This document shows positions 41,254 through 49,729 of a stretch of 64,000 nucleotides of DNA, in pieces; position 1 is the first letter of the stretch, and every line of letters begins with the position of its first letter. Made by a program: the position numbers and the translations under genes. Source of the DNA: Poteriospumella lacustris (lineage: Eukaryota > Sar > Chrysophyceae > Chromulinales > Dinobryaceae); NCBI GenBank assembly GCA_008000375.1, contig SMOI01000148.1, positions 5,025-69,024 of the forward strand. Reading direction: 5' to 3'. The notes beneath the pieces were generated by a model that searched no databases, was not told the DNA's origin, and worked only from the letters and a program-made list of their open reading frames with translations.

Positions 41254-44200
41254 TCACAACAAATCATTAACACAAAAATCATCGAGACACAGCCACCCCA
41301 CCCTTATCGATCGACACAAACGTACCTCAGTCACCGTCGCTATTTCGATGTCACGATTAACTGGCGACGACGACGACAACGACGACGACGACGACAACGG
41401 TGGCGATACCGAGCGGAAGAGGGCAGACACGAAGAGTCTTGACCAACCGGGCATCGTCAACGTGACCAAGAAGATCCACAACGCAGCCACCGCCCCCGTC
41501 TGACGTCCTACGATGTCGAACAAGCCCAACGACCACATCAACGCGGAAAAGAACAGCAATGTCGGCTGCTGCTGTGGCACACTCCGCAGCTGAGCGATAC
41601 ACGCGGCACGAGTATCGTCCACCGCTTTCAACACACAATCGGCGTACTCATCGTTGGACAGGATGGCCGCCTGCGATCCATCGTCTGGTACCATCGTCCG
41701 TGGCTTCGTCGGGGCATCATCATCATCGCCTTCCTTGTCGATGCTCTGGTCGACTGTCTTCGCCGCCGCCACGGGAGCCACGGGAGGAGGAGCGCCTCGC
41801 ATGCGCTCTGCATAACGCCGCAGCCGGTCCAGCATCCAATGCGTCATCAGCAGATCCACCACCACTCCCACCAGCGCCAACATACCCAACAACGGAAACA
41901 ACAACCCGAACGACAACGCGATGGCTAAATCGGACACTACACGCATCTTCAACCGCTTCGCCGTGCGCTCGCATTGTTGTTCCCGTCGCCAACGCTGCAA
42001 CAGCGTCGTATTGTACGTGCGCACTTCCTCTCGACGATGCTTCGTCGAGCAATCGACGCCGTCGCCATCGATCAGGCGCATCAAGAACGGTGAACAATCG
42101 TTGATGCATCGAAACCAGCCATTCGACGGTCCGTATCGATTGTACCAGTACGTTTGCAGCTGCTTCAGGATCGCCCACAGGCCTTGCAAGACCACCAACC
42201 GACAGACGTACTTGTACACGAAAATGTAGACGAACGCTTCCAGCAACGAGAAGGTACATTGGAAATTGTACGCAAAGCCCGCCGAAAAGGCCACCTCCGA
42301 CGCTTCCCCAGCATTGTACGTGGACAAGATCTTTAAATCATAGTTTCCTGTCCGTGTGGCTTCCGATCCACTGTTGTACGTCGCCTGCAATTCCGCCATC
42401 GACATGCACGCGACCGCAATCTTGTCCACCTCCCTGTTCTCCGTGTACGATATCCAATAGCACATACTGCCTTGGACCACGTAGCTGTTGGTCGCGATCG
42501 TAGTGAACAAGTACTGGAAGCAATTCGGAGAAATCAACATCTCCGTCACCGCGGGCACCACAATCAGGTTGATCACACTCGCATACAACCGCATCGCATC
42601 CACAAAGACCTCGTGCGCCGCCGCGCGCGGTGGTGCAGAGACATCCTCTGCTGCGCGCGGGTGACCGGTATCGTTCAGTGGGACACCCCGCCGCCCATAC
42701 AACATGAGCGTGTTCCACGAGAGCTTGAAGAGTGACATGCACGCCACAATGGTCGATCGAAGCCACAACGGCAGCGACAGGGTCGTCGTGTAGACGTACA
42801 GCAAATTCACCACGAACACCGGCATCACGTGCGTGCACAACAAGGCGAACGCCACCGAGAGGGCCGTCCACCACGACACCACCACCACCGCCGCTTCTGC
42901 GGTGCCATCATGGCGGGATGCCGCCAGTTGTCGGGAATACCGACGAATGCTGAACGCATACGGGGCCACGTGGTTCGCCGCGTCGGCGTCCGCGCGGTAA
43001 TGCACCCACCCACAGACCACGAACAACCAGATCAGCAACAAGCTACCCACCACCGTGCCTTGCTGCAGCGAGATGGATACGACCCAGACGTACGTCTGGG
43101 CATAGGCGCTCGTCAGGGTGGTCATCACGGCGTAGATCCCCACGCTCACGGCCAGAAACACGAACATTCCACAGGCATTGCGCCATCGATGGATGCCGAC
43201 CAACGACTGACACGTCATCAGCAACCGCGTCACTTCCGTCTGGACTCGCTCCACACAGCGAAGCCCGCTCTTCCATCGTCGCGCCTGGGAGACGACCACC
43301 ATCAACAACGTCACCACCATCGCCGACACGAACACCAACAGGGACACGTTGGTCAAGGACGATCCACAGGCATATGTCGCGGACAGAGGATCGTGCACGG
43401 GTTTATTCGCCACATGCAGCAGCGAATGGGTTGTACAGGCGAACAGATTCCCATTCAACACGTCGATGTTGATCGCGTCGACCCAACTCGCGGGCAAGGT
43501 CCCCGACAACATGTTCACCGCCAACGAGACCTGGGCATCGGTTGCCGTGGCATAGTAACGCGTGGCAGTCTCGGCGACGGTGCCTGAGAAGCGATTGAAC
43601 GACAAGTCCAACAAACTCAGCTCCGCTTCGACCAACGCTCGAGGAATCGGTCCGGTGAGGGCGTTGTGCGACAAATCGACACCCATCATCGTGGGCGATA
43701 CCGTCACGTCACGGGCGATGCTACCCGTGAAGAGATTGCCGGACAGGGCCAGGTACGTCAACTGCGGCATCGCCGACGACAACAGACACGACGGAATCGA
43801 CCCGCGCACTGCGTTTGACTCGATGTACGTCCATCCACCCGACCACACCGGCAAAAACAACTGACGACACGCTGGGGCGGTATGCAGACCGGACAAGAGC
43901 AGCTCTGACATGTTCTGGTTCTTGCACAACGCCTCGGCGGGCAACGTCCCCGACAAACAGTTCACCAACAACATCAACGACTGAAAGTGGCCCGTCGACA
44001 ACCGCTCGACGGGTAGCGTCCCGGTCAACGCATTGTACCCAGCATTCAGTATCCAATTCGACACGCCCGATCCGGTGAATACATCGTCAATCGGACCAGT
44101 GAACGCATTGTTGGCGATGGCTACGGTTTGCAACCATCGTTGACGTGAAAAACGGCCAGTCACTGGCCCCGTCAACGACATGTTCGTGGCAAAGAACGCC

Positions 44201-46500
44201 GTCAGATTGTCACACACACTCAAGTCCAACGGGAGTGTCCCCGTCAACTGATTCGCGGATATCGACACATAGTTCAACGAACACGAACGATCCTCGCGGG
44301 CGGGGAACGCACCCGAAAACCGATTGTCATTCAACAACAATTGTTGAATCGCGGTATCCCACACGGAGGCCGGCAACCGGCCGCCGAATGCGTTCTCTGC
44401 CAGACTGACGTACGTGAAATTCAGCTGCAATAGACGGTCCACCAGTTGTGAATCGTTTAACCCAATGCCGGATAAGTCCAAGTAGTCCAGATTCGGTGGG
44501 AACAGCTGTGAACCATTGATACTCAGCGGATTGTTATCGACACCGAAATAACGAAGGTCCGATAAGAACTCGAAACAAGGTGGCAACGGTCCCGTGAGGA
44601 AGTTCTCGGATAGAAAGCAGCTGTGCAAGTGGTTGCGACGACAGCCATGGGTATGTGCATGTGCTGGTGTTAGGGACGCGTTCACGTCGGTGCTGGTGGT
44701 CAGCATGGGAATGGTACCCGTCAGCATGTTTGTGTAGAGAAACAGTTCCACCAGCACCGACGAAGATCCAATCGAAGCCGGAATAGCACCGGTCAAGGCA
44801 TTGGCAAACACTTGCAAGGACAACAGATACTGGAGATTGCCAATGGAGGCAGGAATACTGCCGTTCAAGGCGTTGGAAAACAAATAGATCACCGTGAGCA
44901 GTGGAGGGGCGCCCAGCGATGCAGGGATGGTGCCTGTCAATCGGTTGGTGTCTAAATACAAGCCCGTGAGTTCGGGTAAATGGGCAATGAACGGAGGAAT
45001 TGTGCCCGTGAGGATGTTTCCGGACACAACGAACAGTTTGAGCTTGTTCAAGTCACTCATCGACACCGGGATCGTGCCAGTCAAAGCGTTTCCAGATATG
45101 TGCAGGCCTTCCAAGTTGCTCAATTGGCCAATGGCGGAGGGAATCGTGCCGGTGAGATGATTATCGTACAGATAAAGCCCTTTCAACTGACTCAAACGAC
45201 CGATGGATGTCGGAATACTGCCGGTCAAACCATTCGTACCCAGGAATAACCACGCCAACTGCGATAAATTGCCAATGGAAGGGGGAATGGTTCCTGTCAA
45301 GTTATTCCACGAAAACGAAGCAATTTCCAGCATGGATAGCGCACCAATGGACGAAGGGACGGAGCCCGTAAGACTGTTAGCTTCCACATACAGCCAAATG
45401 AGTTTCTCCAACGTCGCTACACTCGAAGGAATCGAACCGGTGAACCAATTGTCTCCCAACGCTAGGACTTGCAACTGTTGCAATGTCGTTATCTCCTCAG
45501 GAATGGATCCATTGAAATTGTTCGCGTTCAACAACAACCGAGTTAAGTTGTTTAAGTTGCCAATCAACGGTGAAATGGTCCCCAACAGATTGTTATCACT
45601 CAGCGCCAACACCGACAACCTGCTGCACGAATAGATACCCATGGGCACGCTTCCTGTGAGCTGATTTAACGAAACATCAAGTTTTTCTAACCGTGTCAAG
45701 TGATGGAGAGAGGACGGTAAAGATCCTGTGAGCTCGTTTGATGCCAATAGAAGATCAACAATGCCTCCCAAGTCACCAAGACAAGTTGGAATTGGGCCCA
45801 GCAATGTATTTCTGGACAAATCGAGTCTCTCCAAACTTGTGATTCGACAAATCTGTGAAGGAATCATGCTGGTCAATCGATTACTGGATAAATTCAGCGT
45901 GGTCAATGATGATGTATTCTCGAACGCGCGCGGAATCGTTCCAGTCAGCGTATTCCCGGACAAATCCACTTGAAGCAACTCGGTCAACCGTTCAATAGTT
46001 GTCGGTATACCACCAGAAAGTTGATTTTCCGACAAATTCAGATCGGTTAAAAGAACAAGCGATTCGATAGAGTTTGCAAGTGCTCCCTGCAGTCTGTTTG
46101 ACGACAAATCGAGCAACACCAGATGTACTAATCCATAGACAGTCGTTGGTATGGTGCCTACTATGCGGTTCTTACTCAATTGGAGTTGTCGCAACTGGGA
46201 TAACAGGCCAAGCGACGAAGGCAAAGTGCCAACCAAATCATTAGACGACAAGTGGAGCTCCCCAACGTGGCATTCTTTCGAAATAAAGTAGCATGTGACA
46301 CCGTAGAAACCGAAACAAGGATTCGACGAGCTCATGTTCCATGTATGAATCCAACGCATTCCGCCAGTGCTGCTGTACAAGTCTTGCAGGGCGACAATTT
46401 CATCGCTGGGTGGCTCCGATTGGCACTCTTCCAAACCCAACACAATCACTGATGACAACCATAAAACAAGGATGACAATGAACAGGAAATTTCTCAGCAT
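41254..46500 (-). CDS. Giant LRR protein with signal peptide and C-terminal multipass membrane domain
   Basis: A single exon gives 1748 aa. A signal peptide (M-L-R-N-F-L-F-I-V-I-L-V-L-W-L) is followed by an LRRNT-like start with W-N-M-S-S-S-N-P-C-F-G-F-Y-G-V-T-C. Some 30 plant-type LRRs of about 24 residues (L-x-x-L-x-L-S-x-N-x-L-T-G-T-I-P) run to residue about 1050. An irregular His/Cys-rich insertion at about 610-635 breaks the array. Six to eight hydrophobic helices follow in residues about 1110-1620, separated by charged loops, including paired helices before R-L-R-R-Y-A-E-R-M-R. The C-terminal tail is Ser-rich and there is no kinase domain. It probably sits in the plasma membrane with the LRRs outside, as a receptor or adhesion protein. 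The membrane region matches no family I can name. It lies between the two SDR duplicates, in opposite orientation. Confidence 0.88.
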   Translation of the reverse strand: MLRNFLFIVILVLWLSSVIVLGLEECQSEPPSDEIVALQDLYSSTGGMRWIHTWNMSSSNPCFGFYGVTCYFISKECHVGELHLSSNDLVGTLPSSLGLLSQLRQLQLSKNRIVGTIPTTVYGLVHLVLLDLSSNRLQGALANSIESLVLLTDLNLSENQLSGGIPTTIERLTELLQVDLSGNTLTGTIPRAFENTSSLTTLNLSSNRLTSMIPSQICRITSLERLDLSRNTLLGPIPTCLGDLGGIVDLLLASNELTGSLPSSLHHLTRLEKLDVSLNQLTGSVPMGIYSCSRLSVLALSDNNLLGTISPLIGNLNNLTRLLLNANNFNGSIPEEITTLQQLQVLALGDNWFTGSIPSSVATLEKLIWLYVEANSLTGSVPSSIGALSMLEIASFSWNNLTGTIPPSIGNLSQLAWLFLGTNGLTGSIPTSIGRLSQLKGLYLYDNHLTGTIPSAIGQLSNLEGLHISGNALTGTIPVSMSDLNKLKLFVVSGNILTGTIPPFIAHLPELTGLYLDTNRLTGTIPASLGAPPLLTVIYLFSNALNGSIPASIGNLQYLLSLQVFANALTGAIPASIGSSSVLVELFLYTNMLTGTIPMLTTSTDVNASLTPAHAHTHGCRRNHLHSCFLSENFLTGPLPPCFEFLSDLRYFGVDNNPLSINGSQLFPPNLDYLDLSGIGLNDSQLVDRLLQLNFTYVSLAENAFGGRLPASVWDTAIQQLLLNDNRFSGAFPAREDRSCSLNYVSISANQLTGTLPLDLSVCDNLTAFFATNMSLTGPVTGRFSRQRWLQTVAIANNAFTGPIDDVFTGSGVSNWILNAGYNALTGTLPVERLSTGHFQSLMLLVNCLSGTLPAEALCKNQNMSELLLSGLHTAPACRQLFLPVWSGGWTYIESNAVRGSIPSCLLSSAMPQLTYLALSGNLFTGSIARDVTVSPTMMGVDLSHNALTGPIPRALVEAELSLLDLSFNRFSGTVAETATRYYATATDAQVSLAVNMLSGTLPASWVDAINIDVLNGNLFACTTHSLLHVANKPVHDPLSATYACGSSLTNVSLLVFVSAMVVTLLMVVVSQARRWKSGLRCVERVQTEVTRLLMTCQSLVGIHRWRNACGMFVFLAVSVGIYAVMTTLTSAYAQTYVWVVSISLQQGTVVGSLLLIWLFVVCGWVHYRADADAANHVAPYAFSIRRYSRQLAASRHDGTAEAAVVVVSWWTALSVAFALLCTHVMPVFVVNLLYVYTTTLSLPLWLRSTIVACMSLFKLSWNTLMLYGRRGVPLNDTGHPRAAEDVSAPPRAAAHEVFVDAMRLYASVINLIVVPAVTEMLISPNCFQYLFTTIATNSYVVQGSMCYWISYTENREVDKIAVACMSMAELQATYNSGSEATRTGNYDLKILSTYNAGEASEVAFSAGFAYNFQCTFSLLEAFVYIFVYKYVCRLVVLQGLWAILKQLQTYWYNRYGPSNGWFRCINDCSPFLMRLIDGDGVDCSTKHRREEVRTYNTTLLQRWRREQQCERTAKRLKMRVVSDLAIALSFGLLFPLLGMLALVGVVVDLLMTHWMLDRLRRYAERMRGAPPPVAPVAAAKTVDQSIDKEGDDDDAPTKPRTMVPDDGSQAAILSNDEYADCVLKAVDDTRAACIAQLRSVPQQQPTLLFFSALMWSLGLFDIVGRQTGAVAALWIFLVTLTMPGWSRLFVSALFRSVSPPLSSSSSLSSSSPVNRDIEIATVTEVRLCRSIRVGWLCLDDFCVNDLL

Positions 46501-46740
46501 TTATCAAGGTCGTCAAGAACAAACTGGGAAAGATGACAATTGTTGTGCGGCGAAACTATTAGAGACCATTAGACCGTATTGATCGGTCCAGCTAAACCGA
46601 CTGGTGGGTCGAGGCTGGGCTGGGCGATTTGTGTTTCAGCGTTCAAGCTGGGAGCTCATCCGTCTGTCACGCGGCTACAAGTCAGAGTGGCGCCTGTCCG
46701 TCGCATGTCCGTCCGTCGAGTGTAGTACCCCTGCATACAA

Positions 46741-48111
46741 CAAGATGCACAACAAGTGCACATGAGACCATCGTCGGAAGTGTACTGCTGACCGTTTCAT
46801 ATTCTTTTGCTTGTGATTGGTCTCTCCCCCGTCGTCGTCGCGCACAGTGCACTGCCTCGCCCACAACGCGGACATCGACAGCTGCCGGTGTCTTTGGTTT
46901 GCGTTCTGCGAAGATCGACCTGGAAGATGTTTGTGGATACTATTAAGATACATCTAGATGGCAAGCGGAGAGGGGAAAGCTGGATGTAGAAGATCATTTG
47001 ATAGATTCTTGTCAAGAGATCGAGTGACTGTCGATCACAATCGAAATACTTATCCAAGTCACTCGTTTTCTAGAACTCACCTTCTTACACAACCCCTTTC
47101 CTCTCTGTCCCAATGAGCTCCTCCAACAAAGTCGTTCTCATCACCGGCGCCTCCAGAGGCCTCGGCTTTGGCCTCGTCCAGAAATACCTTGCGTTGCCGG
47201 GTGTGCAAGTCGTCGCCACAGCGCGTGACCCAGCGAATGCAAAGGCGCTGCACGAGCTGACCAAGACACACTCAACGTCGCAGCTGGTGGTGGTGCCGCT
47301 GGATGTGAACGCGGAAGAGGCGTATCCAGCGGCGTTGCGCCTGTTGGAAGAACGTGGCGTCCGTCACGTGGATGTGTTGATCGCCAACGCCGGTGTGGGT
47401 GAAACGACTGCGAGTTTCCTGGGTACTTCGGCCCAAACGATTCGCGATGTCTTCGAGACGAATGTGATTGGGGCGTTCCTCACGTTGAAATACTTCACTC
47501 CGCTCGTGCAGCGTTCCACCGACCGTTTGGTGGTCGTGATGTCGTCGATCTTGGGTTCCATCGCCGCGGTCAAGGGTAGCGGCTTCTTTGGTGCGATTGC
47601 TCCCTATCGTGTCTCGAAGAGCGCCTTGAACATGTTGATTGCGTCGTATTCGGTCGATGCCGACGTACGCGGTGCGAACATTCGGACGATTTCGTTGCAT
47701 CCCGGCTGGGTGCAGACGGACATGGGCACCGCCGCCGCACCGTTGACGGTCGATCAAAGCACCAGTGGGATTGTGGATGTCCTGCAACACGCCGTGGTTG
47801 CGAACGTCTCCGGGGTGGCGGAGAATGAGTATACACGTCGGTTGTTGGCGGAGAACTTGGTCTACGTGGACTACGCCGGCACGGTGCTGGACTGGTAAAC
47901 CTCCCTCTTTCTCCCCCACCGTGCCCCGTCCGCCTTCTACTGTCGCGTGTTTGTGTCGTTCTGGCAGCGGTTTACTCTCTTCACATATCCCACTGGTGTT
48001 TTTTGATCGTGCAGTTTTGTAGCTTTTGTAGTCATTTGTTGTTGGCACGGGCACGCATCAGTGTACATCTCCTCTTCTGTTAAGGCATCACTCTTCTGTT
48101 AATTGGCTTAC
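46741..48111. repeat. Segmental duplication, copy B (pairs with 39585-40963)
   Basis: Direct-orientation copy of 39585-40963, starting 7.16 kb away. Coding DNA differs from copy A only at about 11 synonymous sites; flanks show more substitutions and small indels. Confidence 0.92.
47113..47898 (+). CDS. Short-chain dehydrogenase/reductase, copy B
   Basis: The encoded protein is identical in all 261 residues to copy A at 39968, with the same T-G-A-S-R-G-L-G and Y-x-x-x-K motifs. Differences I counted (Pro CCT/CCG, Gly GGC/GGT, Gln CAG/CAA, Leu TTG/CTG and others) are all synonymous. The near-identical leader suggests both copies keep the same promoter. Confidence 0.93.
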   Translation: MSSSNKVVLITGASRGLGFGLVQKYLALPGVQVVATARDPANAKALHELTKTHSTSQLVVVPLDVNAEEAYPAALRLLEERGVRHVDVLIANAGVGETTASFLGTSAQTIRDVFETNVIGAFLTLKYFTPLVQRSTDRLVVVMSSILGSIAAVKGSGFFGAIAPYRVSKSALNMLIASYSVDADVRGANIRTISLHPGWVQTDMGTAAAPLTVDQSTSGIVDVLQHAVVANVSGVAENEYTRRLLAENLVYVDYAGTVLDW

Positions 48112-48310
48112 GACCCATCATACTTCCCCGTCTCTCCCCCGCCCCCCCCCCCCCATAAGCAGGAGTTGACGGAGACCCGTTCGGCATCGCAGCTGCTGCT
48201 TGTGCCGCATGTACATCAACATCGACATAGCGGTTATCCGCCATGACTTGGCCCAGCATAGACAATTGTAACGGCTCAGAAATGGCTCTACACTCTACGC
48301 TCTACTCGCT

Positions 48311-49303
48311 CTACGCTCTATGACCGTTGCGCCCCTCCCCCCTACCTCTACGGCCGTCGCGCCTTCGTACCGGCACTGGCGGCATCGACTGTTGAAATGA
48401 CGTCGCGCCTTCCAACATCCCTCGCATATCCTGAACACGACTCACATCCCACGTGTCCAATGACTGGTTGAACGACGCGGCCTGGTGAAACATGTGACTC
48501 ATATTGACGACCTGGCTCACGTCCCACGCGTTCAATGGCTGGTTGAACGCTGCGGCCCCACAAAACATGAAATTCATATCGGTGACCTGCCTCACATCCC
48601 ACGTGTCTAACGGTTGATTAAACGCCACTGCACAATCAAACATAGCCCCCATACTGGTGACGCGACTGACGTCCCACGTAGACAACGACTGATTGAACGA
48701 CGCCGCGCGGGAGAACATGCACGTCAACTCAGTGACCTGACTGACATTCCACGTGTCCAGTGGCTGGTTAAACACCGCTGCGCGGAAGAACATAAACTGC
48801 ATACTGGTCACCCGACTCACATCCCACGTGGACAACGACTGGTTAAACGACGAGGCACCATAGAACATGCTTTTCATCGTCGTCACCTGACCCACATCCC
48901 ACGTCCCCAACGGCTGATTAAAGACCGCCGCAAAGTAAAACAGGTTCTCCATCGATGTGACGTTCCGCACGTTCCAACGGTCGATGCGATCATTGAAGTT
49001 CGTATTGAGGAAGAGGGACGTCATATCGGTGACCTGGCTCACGTCCCAATCGTTGATATCCCCGTACTGTTGTATCGCAGCTGCTCGATCTCCGCACCAC
49101 AATTTCACCGCTTCTCGTATCGTGACGTTGTCGAAGATTACAAAGGCATAGTCCTTGATCAATTGCCGCACGCCAAACGGCAAGATACGGCCTCCACATT
49201 GTTCAGTCACCACGCGATAGAAACACAAGTCCACTACCATTTTGATCGGACGGCAACCACTACGACCGGCGGCGTCATCAATTTGCGATGGAGCGGTCGT
49301 CAT
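48311..49303 (-). CDS. DUF285 (BspA-like) repeat protein with conserved N-terminal head
   Basis: A single exon gives 330 aa. Residues about 20-65 form a head with V-V-D-L-C-F-Y-R-V-V-T-E-x-C-G-G-R and R-Q-L-I-K-D-Y-A-F-V, nearly repeated in the truncated gene at 63755. From residue about 85, nine 25-residue repeats follow: W-D-V-S-x-V-T-x-M-x-x-M-F, then A-x-x-F-N-Q-P/S-L-x-T. This is the DUF285 pattern, a leucine-rich-repeat-like solenoid abundant in bacterial surface proteins and in some algae and protists. The C-terminus is short and Arg-rich. No signal peptide was seen, so it may be intracellular. Function is unknown; protein binding is likely from the fold. Confidence 0.9.
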   Translation of the reverse strand: MTTAPSQIDDAAGRSGCRPIKMVVDLCFYRVVTEQCGGRILPFGVRQLIKDYAFVIFDNVTIREAVKLWCGDRAAAIQQYGDINDWDVSQVTDMTSLFLNTNFNDRIDRWNVRNVTSMENLFYFAAVFNQPLGTWDVGQVTTMKSMFYGASSFNQSLSTWDVSRVTSMQFMFFRAAVFNQPLDTWNVSQVTELTCMFSRAASFNQSLSTWDVSRVTSMGAMFDCAVAFNQPLDTWDVRQVTDMNFMFCGAAAFNQPLNAWDVSQVVNMSHMFHQAASFNQSLDTWDVSRVQDMRGMLEGATSFQQSMPPVPVRRRDGRRGRGEGRNGHRA

Positions 49304-49729
49304 GGCTCGACATGGGTATTTGGGAAGTGAATATATTGCTTCGATTGATTCGTTACAAGTGGATCATCGTCGAAAGATCATCGATCCGAGATCATGATGA
49401 TGATGAGCGTTGAGCGTTTCATTTTTCACTGATGATGAAACGGCACGATGATGACGACGGCGATGATACACCGTTGGCATTGCAAGAAGAAGAAGAGACA
49501 TAAAGGCACAAGGGGAATGTGAAAGTCACTGTCCATTGACAATTGTCGAGTGAGGTGGGACTCACGTTTTATCAATACAAAAAAGAAAACGGAAGAAAAT
49601 AAATACAAGAAAGAGAAACGGTCCAAACTCCTCGGTAGTAGAGTAGTAATCTCATCGCGCGGTCGCTCGTCAACGCATTAAAACAAGACTACGCCTTTTA
49701 TCCATTCATAACCCCATCGTTTCTGTATC
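49304..49729. promoter_or_regulatory. Divergent promoter region (DUF285/TPR genes)
   Basis: This 426-bp AT-rich spacer separates divergent start codons. It contains gatgat repeats near 49393-49465 and no gene. Confidence 0.4.
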
